This document shows, piece after piece, positions 45,780 through 54,532 of a stretch of 64,000 bases of DNA (positions are counted from its first letter, which is position 1; each line of letters starts with the position of its first letter). The stretch lies in the NCBI RefSeq assembly GCF_000701445.1, contig NZ_JNIX01000004.1, forward strand, positions 24,090-88,089. Reading direction: 5' to 3'. Under the pieces are notes generated by a model. The model did not search any database. It had not been told where the DNA came from and saw only the letters and a program-made list of their open reading frames with translations. Made by a program: the position numbers and the translations under genes. Origin of the DNA: Brevundimonas bacteroides DSM 4726 (lineage in GTDB: Bacteria > Pseudomonadota > Alphaproteobacteria > Caulobacterales > Caulobacteraceae).

Positions 45780-46550
45780 GTGCTGCGCCCCCGCATCATT
45801 CCCTGCCTGCTGGTTCACCAGGGCGGCCTGGTCAAAACCATCGGGTTCAAGGATCCGAAATACGTCGGCGACCCGATCAACGCGGTCAAGATCTTCAACG
45901 AAAAACAAGCCGACGAGCTGATCGTGGTCGACATGGACGCCACGGTGAACGGCGTGGAGCCCGACTACAAGGCTATCGAGCACATGGCGCTGGAGTGCCG
46001 CATGCCGCTTTGCTACGGCGGCGGGGTCCAGACGGCCGAACAGGCCAAGCGCATCATCGGCCTGGGCGTTGAAAAGGTCTCGATCAGCGCCGCGGCCGCC
46101 GATCGCCCCGAACTGGTGTCGGAGATCGCCGACGCCGTCGGACGCCAGAGCGTCGTGGTCGTGATCGACGCCAAGAAGAAGATGCCGGGCAGCGGCTGGG
46201 ACGTCACCACCCGCAACGCCGGCCGCAACGCCAAGGTCGATGCCCTCGACTTTGCCGCCCGCGTCGCGGACCTGGGTGCCGGCGAGATCGTCATGAACTC
46301 GGTCGATCTGGACGGCCGGATGACCGGCTATGACCTGGACCTGGCGCGCCGCCTGCGCGATCGGGTGCGCATCCCCATCACCATGCTGGGGGGGGCGGGG
46401 TCGCTGGACCACATGGGCGATCTGTTCCGGACCTGCGGGGTGATGGGCGCGGCCGCCGGCAGCCTGTTCGTGTTCAAGGGGCAGTACCGCGCCGTGCTGA
46501 TCAACTATCCCAAACCGGCGGAGAAGGAGGCGCTCTTCGCCGCCGTCTGA
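45780..46550 (+). CDS. hisF: HisF-like ammonia-channel subunit of sugar amidation
   Basis: A 256-residue (beta/alpha)8 barrel. It starts MLRPRIIPCLLVHQGGLVKT, where histidine-pathway HisF has the catalytic Asp of IIPCLDV; here a Leu stands in its place, as in HisF proteins of LPS clusters. The second Asp (VVVVIDAKK) is kept, with CYGGGVQTAEQAKRI and ITMLGGAGSLDHMGDL. Together with HisH it should supply ammonia to WbpG. GTG is the start, six bases after GGAGG, directly behind the hisH stop. Confidence 0.93.
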   Translation: MLRPRIIPCLLVHQGGLVKTIGFKDPKYVGDPINAVKIFNEKQADELIVVDMDATVNGVEPDYKAIEHMALECRMPLCYGGGVQTAEQAKRIIGLGVEKVSISAAAADRPELVSEIADAVGRQSVVVVIDAKKKMPGSGWDVTTRNAGRNAKVDALDFAARVADLGAGEIVMNSVDLDGRMTGYDLDLARRLRDRVRIPITMLGGAGSLDHMGDLFRTCGVMGAAAGSLFVFKGQYRAVLINYPKPAEKEALFAAV

Positions 46551-46587
46551 TGAGGCCGGAAGGCGAGGGAGCGTGAGAGAGGGGCCG

Positions 46588-47619
46588 ATGTTCACAGACA
46601 AGACCTTGTTGATCACTGGCGGCACCGGCTCGTTCGGCAACGCCGTGCTGCGGCGGTTCCTGCAGTCAGACCTGGCGGAAATCCGCGTCTTCTCCAGGGA
46701 CGAGAAGAAGCAGGACGACATGCGCAAGACCTATGCGCACCCCAAGCTCAAGTTTTACCTGGGTGACGTGCGCGACGAGCGTAGCGTCCAGGGGGCCATG
46801 CACGGGGTGAACTACGTCTTTCACGCCGCTGCGCTGAAACAGGTGCCGTCGTGCGAATTCTATCCGATGCAGGCGGTACGCACCAACGTCATGGGCACCG
46901 AAAACGTTCTGACTGCGGCGCGCGCGGCCGGGGTGGAACGCATCATCTGCCTGTCCACCGACAAGGCCGTCTATCCGATCAACGCCATGGGCATTTCCAA
47001 GGCGATGATGGAAAAGGTCATGGTCGCGACCTCGCGGACCTTCGACGGGACCGGTACGGTGGCCTGCGGCACGCGCTACGGCAACGTCATGGCCTCGCGC
47101 GGATCGGTCATCCCGCTGTTCGTGTCCCAGATCCTGGCAGGCAAGCCGATCACGGTCACCGACCCGGGCATGACGCGGTTCATGATGACCCTCGAAGACG
47201 CGGTCGAACTGGTGCTGTTCGCCTTCCGGAACGGCCAGAACGGCGATATCTTCGTACAGAAGTCACCGGCGGCGACCATTGAGGTGCTGATCGCCGCCAT
47301 CCTGGACCTAATGGGCCGCCCGGATCATCCGGTGCAGGCCATCGGCACGCGCCACGGCGAGAAACTCTATGAATCCCTTTTGGGCCGCGAGGAGCGGGGC
47401 CAATCCCAGGACCTGGGCGACTATTTCCGCGTCCCCCCCGACGCCCGCGACCTGAACTACGACAAGTATGTCGACAAGGGCGAGCCCCAAGCCCAGGGCG
47501 CCGAATACAACAGCCACAACACCCATCGCCTCGACGTCGAGGGCATGAAGACCCTGTTGCTCAAGCTGGATTTCATGCGCCGGATCGTCGCCGGCGAGCA
47601 CGCGACCGCGGAGGACTGA
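46588..47619 (+). CDS. capE: CapE/WbjB-like UDP-GlcNAc inverting 4,6-dehydratase/5-epimerase
   Basis: A 343-residue extended SDR. The cofactor motif is LLITGGTGSFGNAVLRRFL, followed by SRDEKKQDDMRKTYAHPKLK and FHAAALKQVPSCEFYPMQAV. The active site reads STDKAVYPINAMGISKAMME with Met where most SDRs have Tyr, which is characteristic of the inverting dehydratases. It performs the first step to UDP-L-FucNAc. The ATG at 46588 follows GAGGGG; a GTG at 46573 would add five residues. CapF- and CapG-like genes follow directly. Confidence 0.93.
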   Translation: MFTDKTLLITGGTGSFGNAVLRRFLQSDLAEIRVFSRDEKKQDDMRKTYAHPKLKFYLGDVRDERSVQGAMHGVNYVFHAAALKQVPSCEFYPMQAVRTNVMGTENVLTAARAAGVERIICLSTDKAVYPINAMGISKAMMEKVMVATSRTFDGTGTVACGTRYGNVMASRGSVIPLFVSQILAGKPITVTDPGMTRFMMTLEDAVELVLFAFRNGQNGDIFVQKSPAATIEVLIAAILDLMGRPDHPVQAIGTRHGEKLYESLLGREERGQSQDLGDYFRVPPDARDLNYDKYVDKGEPQAQGAEYNSHNTHRLDVEGMKTLLLKLDFMRRIVAGEHATAED

Positions 47620-47623
47620 TCCC

Positions 47624-48739
47624 ATGGCCGTGGTGGTGACGGGTGCCGAAGGCTTTATCGGGCGCAATCTGATGATCCATCTGGCCGAGCGCGGGACGCC
47701 CGCCCTCGGATTCGACGTGGGGTCGGACCCGGCGGAGATGAGGGCGGCGATCGCCGCGGCCGATTTCGTCTTCCACCTCGCCGGCGTGAACCGGCCGCAG
47801 ACCGAAGTCGAGTTCAAAACCGGCAATGCGGGCCTGACCTCAGAGGTCTGCCACATCCTCGCGGCGGCCGGCTCCCGCGCGCCTCTTGTGATCACCTCCT
47901 CGACCCAGGCCGACCGCGACAACCCCTATGGCCGCTCCAAGCTGGCGGCTGAGCGGGCCGTGCTCGCGCATGGCGCGGCTACGTGCGCGCCCGTGCACGT
48001 GTTCCGTCTGACCAACGTCTTCGGCAAATGGGCCCGGCCGAACTATAACTCCGCAGTCGCCACCTTCTGCCACAACGTGGCCAACGACCTGCCGATCACG
48101 GTCAATGACCCCGCCGCCCCGCTGAAGCTCGTCTATGTCGACGACGTGTGCGCGGCCTTTATGCGCGTGCTCGACGCGCCCGACGCCGCCCACGGCTCCG
48201 AATCCGGCTTCGCCCATGCAGGGCCGGAATACGACACTACCGTGGGCGCGGTGGCCGACATGATCCGCGGCTTCGCCGAAAGCCGCGCGACCCTGATCAC
48301 CGACCGGGTCGGGACCGGGCTGACGCGGGCGCTGTATTCGACCTATCTCAGCTATCTGAAGCCCGAACAGTTCGCCTACGACGTGCCCTGCCACGGCGAC
48401 CCGCGCGGCGTCTTCGTGGAGATGCTGAAGACGCCCGACTGCGGCCAGTTCAGCTATTTCACGGCTGGCCCCGGCATCACCCGCGGCCAGCACTATCACC
48501 ACACCAAGACAGAGAAATTCCTGGTCCTGACCGGCCGCGCGCGCTTCGGCTTCCGCCACATCGTGACGGGCGAGACCTTCCACCTTGAGACCGAGGGCGG
48601 TCAGGGCCGGATCGTCGAGACCATCCCCGGCTGGACCCATGACATCACCAATGTCGGCGATCAGGAGATGGTCGTCATGCTCTGGGCCAACGAGATCTTC
48701 GATCGCGCCCGCCCCGACACCGTCGCGATGAAGGTCTGA
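47624..48739 (+). CDS. capF: CapF/WbjC-like reductase with cupin domain
   Basis: A 371-residue two-domain enzyme. Residues about 1-250 form an SDR domain (VVVTGAEGFIGRNLMIHLAE, FVFHLAGVNRPQT, SRAPLVITSSTQADRDNPYG with YGRSK as the catalytic pair). The C-terminus is a cupin (GQFSYFTAGPGITRGQHYHH, EKFLVLTGRARFGFRH, ETIPGWTHDITNVG) with the usual metal-binding His residues. CapF reduces the 4-keto intermediate on the way to UDP-L-FucNAc. It is four bases behind capE. Confidence 0.94.
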   Translation: MAVVVTGAEGFIGRNLMIHLAERGTPALGFDVGSDPAEMRAAIAAADFVFHLAGVNRPQTEVEFKTGNAGLTSEVCHILAAAGSRAPLVITSSTQADRDNPYGRSKLAAERAVLAHGAATCAPVHVFRLTNVFGKWARPNYNSAVATFCHNVANDLPITVNDPAAPLKLVYVDDVCAAFMRVLDAPDAAHGSESGFAHAGPEYDTTVGAVADMIRGFAESRATLITDRVGTGLTRALYSTYLSYLKPEQFAYDVPCHGDPRGVFVEMLKTPDCGQFSYFTAGPGITRGQHYHHTKTEKFLVLTGRARFGFRHIVTGETFHLETEGGQGRIVETIPGWTHDITNVGDQEMVVMLWANEIFDRARPDTVAMKV

Positions 48740-48741
48740 CG

Positions 48742-49875
48742 ATGAAGAAGCTCAAGGTCATGACCGTGGTCGGCACGCGGCCCGAGATCATCCGCCTGTC
48801 ACGCGTGCTTGGCCGTCTGGACGAGACGACCGACCATGTCCTGGTCCACACCGGCCAGAACTACGACTACGAACTTAACCAGGTCTTCTTCGACGACCTG
48901 GGCCTGCGCAAGCCGGACTACTTCCTGAACGCGGCCATGGGCGGCGCGTCCCAGACCATCGGGGCTATCATCTCGGCCATGGACGGCGTGCTGGAGGCCG
49001 AAAAACCCGAGGCCCTGCTGGTTCTGGGCGACACCAACTCCTGCCTGTCGGTGATCCCGGCCAAGCGCCGCAAGGTGCCGATTTTCCACATGGAGGCGGG
49101 CAACCGCTGCTTCGACCAGCGGGTGCCGGAAGAGATCAACCGAAAGATCGTCGACCACGTCGCCGACGTGAACCTGACCTATTCCGATATCGCCCGCGAG
49201 TATCTGCTGGCCGAGGGCCTGCCGCCCGATCGCGTGATCAAGACAGGCAGCCCGATGTTCGAGGTACTGACCCATTACGCCGACCGTATCGACGGCTCGG
49301 ACGTACTGGCCCGCCTTGGCCTGGACGAGCACGAGTATTTCGTGGTCAGCGCTCATCGCGAGGAGAACATCGACGATGCGCGCGCCTTCCCGCGCCTTGT
49401 TCAGGTGTTGAACCGCGTGGCGGAGACTTATAACCGGCCCGTCATCGTCTCGACCCATCCCCGCACGCAAAAACGCATCGACGCCGAGGGCGCGACCTTC
49501 CATCCGCAGATCCGCCTGCTCAAGCCGCTAGGCTTCCACGACTACGTCCACCTGCAGAAATCTGCCCGCGCCGTCTTGTCTGACTCTGGCACAATCACCG
49601 AGGAAAGTTCCATCCTGAACTTCCCGGCCCTGAACATCCGCGAAGCGCACGAGCGTCCCGAGGGCATGGAAGAGGCGTCGGTTATGCTTGTCGGCCACAA
49701 CCCCGACCGCGTCATGCAGGCCCTGGCCCTGATCGCCGACCAGCCGCGCGGAGACGACCGCACCCTCCGCCGTGTCGCCGACTATTCGATGCCCAACGTG
49801 TCGGACAAGGTGGTCAGGATCATCCATTCCTACGTCGACTACGTCCGCCGCGTCGTCTGGCGTCAGTACGACTGA
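48742..49875 (+). CDS. capG: UDP-N-acetylglucosamine 2-epimerase family protein (CapG/WbjD-like)
   Basis: A 377-residue GT-B-fold epimerase: VMTVVGTRPEIIRLSRVLGR at the N-terminus, HTGQNYDYELNQVFFDDLGL, LVLGDTNSCLSVIPAKR, HMEAGNRCFDQRVPEEINRK, SAHREENID and SDSGTITEESSILNFPALNI. As third gene of the capE-capF-capG row it should make UDP-L-FucNAc from its C2 epimer. It might also serve as the missing 2-epimerase of the diacetamido uronic acid path, but nothing in the sequence shows that. Confidence 0.93.
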   Translation: MKKLKVMTVVGTRPEIIRLSRVLGRLDETTDHVLVHTGQNYDYELNQVFFDDLGLRKPDYFLNAAMGGASQTIGAIISAMDGVLEAEKPEALLVLGDTNSCLSVIPAKRRKVPIFHMEAGNRCFDQRVPEEINRKIVDHVADVNLTYSDIAREYLLAEGLPPDRVIKTGSPMFEVLTHYADRIDGSDVLARLGLDEHEYFVVSAHREENIDDARAFPRLVQVLNRVAETYNRPVIVSTHPRTQKRIDAEGATFHPQIRLLKPLGFHDYVHLQKSARAVLSDSGTITEESSILNFPALNIREAHERPEGMEEASVMLVGHNPDRVMQALALIADQPRGDDRTLRRVADYSMPNVSDKVVRIIHSYVDYVRRVVWRQYD

Positions 49876-49876
49876 C

Positions 49877-51109
49877 ATGCGCCTGCTGGTCATCAGCCAG
49901 TATTTCTGGCCCGAGGATTTCCGGGTCAACGACTTCGTCCTCGGCATGCGCGAACGTGGGCACGAGGTCACCGTGCTGACGGGCCTGCCCAACTATCCGG
50001 GCGGGACAGTCTATGACGCCTACCGCGCCGACCCCTCAGCCCATGCCCGCTTCCACGACGTGGAAGTGGTGCGCGTGCCGCTTGTCCCGCGCGGCTCGAA
50101 CGCGGTCATGCTGGCCCTGAACTACCTGTCCTTCGCGCTCAGCGCCACGATCCTGGGCACCTGGAAGCTGAGGGGGCGCGCTTTCGACGCCATCTTCGTC
50201 TTCCAGACCTCGCCGATCACCGTCGCGCTTCCGGCGCTATTGCTGCGACGTTTGAAGCGTGCGCCGGTTCTGATGTGGATCCTCGACCTCTGGCCCGAGA
50301 CCCTGGCCGCCGTCGGCGTGATCCGGAACCGGCGCCTGCTAGGACTCGTCGGCCTGCTGGTCCGCCTCATCTATAGCCGCTGCGACCGCATCCTAATCCA
50401 GTCGCAGGCCTTTCGCGACAGCCTGATCACCCACGGTGCCCGGCTTGACCAGATCTTCTATTTTCCCAACTGGATTGAGCCGACTTTTGCGGGGGGCGTC
50501 GGCGACGCCGCGCCGGCACCTGAATTGGCCCCACACGCAGGCGGCTTCAATCTCATGTTCGCCGGTAATATCGGTGAGGCCCAGGACATGCCGGCGGTGA
50601 TGGAAGCGGCCGCGCTCACGCGGGATGTGCCGGGTCTGCGCTGGCTGATCGTGGGCGACGGCCGCGCGGCCGATCTACTGCGATCAGAGATCGCGCGCCA
50701 CGCACTCCAGGACCGCGTCATTCTGCTCGGCCGTCATCCGATGGCGCGCATGCCGGCGTTCATGGCCGGCGCCGACGCCCTGCTGGTCAGCCTGCGGGCC
50801 GAGCCGGTCTTCGACATGACCGTGCCCGGCAAGGTCCAGAGCTATCTTGCCTCGGGCCTGCCTACGCTGGCCATGCTGGACGGGGAGGGGGCGCGCGTGG
50901 TCACCGAATCTGGCGGAGGGCTGGCCTCGCCGGCGTCCGACGGCGGGGCCCTCGCTGCCAATGTGCGACGGCTGGCGGCCATGACCGCAGCCGAGCGGGC
51001 CGCCATGGGCGAGGCCGCCCAGGCCTATGCGGCCGACCATTTTGGTCGCGACAGCTTATTCGACGCCTTTGTCGCCTGGGCTCTCGAGGCCCGGAGGGAG
51101 TTCCGATGA
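49877..51109 (+). CDS. wbuB: WbuB-like glycosyltransferase (family 4)
   Basis: A 410-residue GT-B transferase: MRLLVISQYFWPEDFRVNDF at the N-terminus, VTVLTGLPNYPGG, FVFQTSPITVALPALLL, WILDLWPETLAAVGVIRNRR, FMFAGNIGEAQDMP-like start of the second domain, and KVQSYLASGLPTLAMLDGEG near the end. This matches WbuB/WbjE, which adds L-FucNAc, and it follows the three FucNAc genes. The ATG at 49877 starts right at the family N-terminus; the open frame upstream is a shadow of capG. It overlaps the next gene (ATGA). Confidence 0.9.
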   Translation: MRLLVISQYFWPEDFRVNDFVLGMRERGHEVTVLTGLPNYPGGTVYDAYRADPSAHARFHDVEVVRVPLVPRGSNAVMLALNYLSFALSATILGTWKLRGRAFDAIFVFQTSPITVALPALLLRRLKRAPVLMWILDLWPETLAAVGVIRNRRLLGLVGLLVRLIYSRCDRILIQSQAFRDSLITHGARLDQIFYFPNWIEPTFAGGVGDAAPAPELAPHAGGFNLMFAGNIGEAQDMPAVMEAAALTRDVPGLRWLIVGDGRAADLLRSEIARHALQDRVILLGRHPMARMPAFMAGADALLVSLRAEPVFDMTVPGKVQSYLASGLPTLAMLDGEGARVVTESGGGLASPASDGGALAANVRRLAAMTAAERAAMGEAAQAYAADHFGRDSLFDAFVAWALEARREFR

Positions 51110-51621
51110 CCAAGCCGCATCTAACGCCGTCTCAGGTGGACGCTCTGATCCATCAGGCGCGGGCCCTGCCGCGCCGCCGCCTGCACCTGAACCTGCATGC
51201 GGGACCGGACGAGCCTTGCCAGAGGCTTGTGAACGCCATGGAGCCCGACAGCTACATTCCCCCGCACCGCCACGCCGAGCAATCGACCAACGAATGCCTG
51301 CTGGCGTTGAGAGGTGCCTTCGCCCTCATCCTCTTCGACGCTGAAGGGACGCCGCGTCAGGCCTTACGACTGGGCGGCCCGGCCGCCGACCTTGAGGTGG
51401 TCGAACTGGCCCCGCACGTATGGCATACGGTGATCGCGCTGGAGCCCGGCTCGGTTCTTTTCGAAGCGAAGTCGGGACCCTACCGCTCCGATCGCGCTAA
51501 GGTTGCTGCGCCTTGGGCTCCCTCCGAAAATCATCCCGAAGCCGAGGGCTACCTGGCCAGCCTGAAGGCCTGGGTGTATGAACGTTTCGTGAAGGTGGCT
51601 CCCCATGTTTCAACGACTTGA
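51106..51621 (+). CDS. wbuC: WbuC family cupin protein
   Basis: A 171-residue cupin. RRRLHLNLHAGPDEPCQRLV is the family N-terminal signature, followed by PDSYIPPHRHAEQSTNECLL with the metal-ligand His residues, LRGAFALILFD, and WHTVIALEPGSVLFEAKSGP. WbuC proteins lie next to wbuB in many O-antigen clusters; their reaction is not established. Its start overlaps wbuB by four bases and it closes the plus-strand sugar operon. Confidence 0.92.
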   Translation: MTKPHLTPSQVDALIHQARALPRRRLHLNLHAGPDEPCQRLVNAMEPDSYIPPHRHAEQSTNECLLALRGAFALILFDAEGTPRQALRLGGPAADLEVVELAPHVWHTVIALEPGSVLFEAKSGPYRSDRAKVAAPWAPSENHPEAEGYLASLKAWVYERFVKVAPHVSTT

Positions 51622-51958
51622 GTCTAGGCCGTACGGACGACGTGCATTACCAAATCACATGATCGCTGGTTCCAGGCTGTTTTTTGCCGCATGATCTGAC
51701 CCACGTTTATTTTCACTGGCGATCCAAGGTCGGGGTGCGGACCACAGTTTCCGGGGTCAGGACCACAAGCCTGCGGACTCCCATTATGACCGCGGGACCA
51801 GAGGGACAGGTCAGTCCGTTTTCCCTACGGAGCCCATGGCCTCGCGACCCTAGTCTGGGCATACTGTTGCGGACGACCGTGCCTTAGATCGAACGCAGAG
51901 ATGCGTTCGATCTAAGGCAGAGCGGACTGACGCTGATGGAGAGCAAAGGACTAAACAA
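51622..51958. other. Gap after the sugar operon, no gene recognised
   Basis: These 337 bases hold an open frame of 67 codons (51684-51887) without ribosome site or family resemblance, two copies of GGACCACA at about 51738 and 51763, and the long hairpin described separately. The base composition is less GC-rich than the flanks. A decayed insertion sequence is possible, but I cannot name one. Confidence 0.4.
51880..51919. repeat. Perfect 18-bp hairpin with GAGA loop
   Basis: TGCCTTAGATCGAACGCA at 51880-51897 is followed by the loop GAGA (51898-51901) and the exact reverse complement at 51902-51919. GAGA is a GNRA tetraloop, which stabilises RNA stems. There is no T-run on either side, so it is not a standard intrinsic terminator. 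It could be a factor-assisted terminator or RNA-stabilising hairpin at the end of the 14-kb sugar operon, or the end of a mobile element. Confidence 0.75.
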
Positions 51959-52141
51959 GTGCAGGTCGAATGTTTATATTTACAATTGGACGGAAGTTGT
52001 ACAGTCGCCGTTAAAGAACTTACGTCTCCGACTCCAGGAGATCTATTGGCGCACGAAGGTCGTAAATATTTGGTGCGTTATGTCGCTGGTGCTAAAGGCT
52101 TAGCGCGTGACAAACTTGTGATAGCAACAGAGTACAAATGA
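51959..52141 (+). CDS. 60-residue hypothetical protein
   Basis: A short frame with GTG start and AAGGA about ten bases before it. The sequence alternates as if in beta strands (CLYLQLDGSCTVAVKEL, KYLVRYVAGAKGL, KLVIATEYK), without membrane segment or signal. Its GC content is clearly lower than the flanking genes, as in transferred DNA. No family recognised, and chance cannot be excluded, although such a balanced amino-acid composition is unlike the Arg/Pro-rich shadow frames here. Confidence 0.4.
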   Translation: MQVECLYLQLDGSCTVAVKELTSPTPGDLLAHEGRKYLVRYVAGAKGLARDKLVIATEYK

Positions 52142-52230
52142 TCATGAAATGAACGTTAATAGATGATCTACGGTCACGGTCCTCAAGCGTGTGAACCAGA
52201 TCCTGCGCCTCACACGAATGGGTCTTGACC

Positions 52231-53505
52231 CTACCGGGCCCCGCCACCTGCAGCCAAGGTCCAGAAGGTCCGTAGCACGATCAGCAGATCGAGATAGAGG
52301 CTAAGTTTCTTTATGTAGAAAAGGTCAAAGGTAAGCTTGATGCGAGCCTCATCGGAGTTAACCGATGGCGGTGCCGAGACCTGAGCCCAGCCGGTGATCC
52401 CAGGCCTGACAAGGTAGCGGTAGGCATAGTTCGGAAGTTGAGCCAAGTAGGCTTCGTGCAGGGGTCTCGCCTCTGGCCGGGGACCGATCAGGCTCATGTC
52501 CCCGCGCAGGACGTTCCACAATTGCGGCAGTTCATCGATGCGAAAACGCCGAAGGACCCTGCCGAGGCGAGTGATCCGGGAGTCGCCGACGATGGCGGCG
52601 GCCACGGCCTCGCCCGGTCTCTCAGGCCTCATCGTTCGCAGTTTCAGGATGGTGAACGGTTCACCGCCGAGACCGATGCGCTCTTGCCGATAGAGCACAG
52701 GCGTTCCCATGAAAACAGCAATCAGCAGGCCCGCAGCTGCTAGGACCGGGAGTGCGACCGGCAGAAGAAAGATCACCAGACCAATATCCAGCGCCCGCTT
52801 GAGTGCCTTGTAGGAGGCGATGCCGTTCTCAGGCAGGTGATCGAGCTCGAAGTGCTCGACCGTAACTGCCCCTTTGAGTTCCTCCAGATACTCGCCGACG
52901 TGGCGCACTTTACATCCAGCCAGCATCGCGCGCGACAGGGCTTTGGACCATTCGGCACTGACTGGCTCTGCAAACGATACGAGTACAAAGTCAAACCGTC
53001 TGAGATCCGCTGACGGATCAGTGACCAGTTCTCCGAGGTTGGGGGGGCTTCGATGGTCCCCCAGCAGCGGCGCTACCAGGGCAACCCGCCGCCCGCTCAG
53101 TTTGTGACGGATCAGCACAACCAGCGTGCTGGCGAGTGCCGCACCGGAAACGCAAACGATGAGCATGGACCGGGAAAAGAACAGGCGTCCGGCCAGGATT
53201 AGAAAAGCAAATAGGCCGAAGACAATGATGGATGACAGGAGGGCTTGAACGATCTTTTCATCGAGGCCGCCCTGCAGCCGCCCCGCATAGGCAACGCATA
53301 CTCCCATGCAGGCCAAGTTCAAGGCGAGGTGGATCGAGTACTCGGGAGTGGTTAGCCACGTTACAGGCCCTTGGATCAGCAAGACGCTTACTGTCATCCA
53401 GACAAATATGAGCACGGTCGCAGCTAAGTTCGCGACCACACGAGGATGCGTAAGGGTTGGTTTCCCTTGTTGTGTCGTCCGCTCGGTGCTGACGTCAACA
53501 TTCAT
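52231..53505 (-). CDS. Undecaprenyl-phosphate hexose-1-phosphate transferase (WcaJ-like)
   Basis: A 424-residue initiating transferase. Four to five membrane segments lie in the first 140 residues, then a CoA-binding-like cytoplasmic domain, another hydrophobic segment (LVIFLLPVALPVLAAAGLLI), and the catalytic sugar-transferase domain: PVLYRQERIGLGGEPFTILK, KLRTM, DELPQLWNVLRGDMSLIGPR, and RPGITGWAQVSAPPS. It loads the first sugar phosphate on undecaprenyl phosphate. ATG 53505 has AGGA eight bases before it; ATG 53511 is also open. It is on the opposite strand to the sugar genes and points towards them. Confidence 0.93.
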   Translation of the reverse strand: MNVDVSTERTTQQGKPTLTHPRVVANLAATVLIFVWMTVSVLLIQGPVTWLTTPEYSIHLALNLACMGVCVAYAGRLQGGLDEKIVQALLSSIIVFGLFAFLILAGRLFFSRSMLIVCVSGAALASTLVVLIRHKLSGRRVALVAPLLGDHRSPPNLGELVTDPSADLRRFDFVLVSFAEPVSAEWSKALSRAMLAGCKVRHVGEYLEELKGAVTVEHFELDHLPENGIASYKALKRALDIGLVIFLLPVALPVLAAAGLLIAVFMGTPVLYRQERIGLGGEPFTILKLRTMRPERPGEAVAAAIVGDSRITRLGRVLRRFRIDELPQLWNVLRGDMSLIGPRPEARPLHEAYLAQLPNYAYRYLVRPGITGWAQVSAPPSVNSDEARIKLTFDLFYIKKLSLYLDLLIVLRTFWTLAAGGGAR

Positions 53506-53724
53506 AAGCATTATCCTACGGCCCCTCTTCCGAGAACGCTAGGGTTACGTCAATACTCAACTCAAGATGGACATCCTGCCATCGTTTCGTTCTGGCCCTT
53601 CGCATCTGTCCTTCGCTGGACCATGTGTAGGGTTTGCCGATCACAACGATGTGACGGTGACAGCTCAACTTGGCGTTAAACCGATTGTGTCTTCCTAGCA
53701 GCTAACGCGCGCGAGGATCCAAAC

Positions 53725-54000
53725 ATGAAGGCTTCTGCATTGTCGAAGGCGACCTCCCCAAGGGGTGCCGCAGCTGGCAGCGAGGTTGTCAACATGGTTC
53801 AGGATGCTGGTCCCGCAATTGGCCCTGCGGGTTCAGCCTCACCTGCTCTGGAACTGCAGGCCCGCCTCGCAGCGATGTTCGAGCGAGGCGGGCCCGAGAA
53901 ACATCGAGTTCTGCGACTCGGCGGCTTGATTGCGGCCTGCGGTTTCGTAGTGGGGCTCTGCCTTTTGTTTTGGGTCTCTCTGGCCCGTCTTGCCCTTTGA
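53725..54000 (+). CDS. Small membrane protein, function unknown
   Basis: A 91-residue protein with a Ser/Ala/Gly-rich cytoplasmic half, a short amphipathic helix (ALELQARLAAMFERGGPEKH), and one C-terminal membrane segment (LGGLIAACGFVVGLCLLFWV). GAGGA lies seven bases before the ATG. It stands alone between the initiating transferase, which is divergent, and the XRE gene. The C-terminal anchor layout fits a regulator or adaptor. No family recognised. Confidence 0.6.
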   Translation: MKASALSKATSPRGAAAGSEVVNMVQDAGPAIGPAGSASPALELQARLAAMFERGGPEKHRVLRLGGLIAACGFVVGLCLLFWVSLARLAL

Positions 54001-54250
54001 CGGTTTCGTGCCAAGGCGCTGGTTCGAAGGTTGTCGTGGCCGCTGCGTCTACAGTACGGTATCCTGTTACATTTGAGCATTGTCTACATTGAATGCCCAC
54101 GCTTTCCCACGAATTCTCCCAAGAGCCGGCGACTTAAGGCAATAAGTGATCAAGTTGACGTGTGAAGGTAGTGTCGATGTTGATCAGCGAGAGCAGGGCC
54201 TAAGCCACGGAGCTCGCCGAGAGCCTCCGTAGACCGGCCCTAGAAGGCTT

Positions 54251-54454
54251 TCATTCGAATAGGGAGGCCGGCGAAACGGCCAGGGCGTCGGCGATTGCGA
54301 TGAGCGTGTCCAAACTCGGGTTCTCTTCCCCGCGCTCAACACCAGCCAGATAGCGCAACGAGAGGTTCGCTTCTCCGGCCAGAGCCTGTTGCGACCAACC
54401 GCGTGCATTACGCAGCCGCAGCATGTTCTCTCCAACGCGTCGCTTCCAGTCCAT
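54251..54454 (-). CDS. XRE-family helix-turn-helix regulator
   Basis: A 67-residue DNA-binding protein made of a single Cro/CI-type domain: MDWKRRVGENMLRLRNARGW, SQQALAGEANLSLRYLAGVE, RGEENPSLDTLIAIADALAV. The ATG at 54454 begins the domain; a TTG at 54502 would add 16 residues that do not look conserved. It is divergent from the ECF sigma gene with 78 bp between the starts, so it may control both promoters. Confidence 0.87.
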   Translation of the reverse strand: MDWKRRVGENMLRLRNARGWSQQALAGEANLSLRYLAGVERGEENPSLDTLIAIADALAVSPASLFE

Positions 54455-54532
54455 GAAGCCATCGGTCGGACGACTGGCCTCAGCTTGGAAGGTGCTATAC
54501 AACTAGCAATATGTTGCCTCGCTGAGGTTGGG

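Noticed and set aside
51684..51887. A 67-codon frame in the gap after wbuC
   Set aside because: No ribosome site, no family resemblance, and it runs into the hairpin; likely chance.
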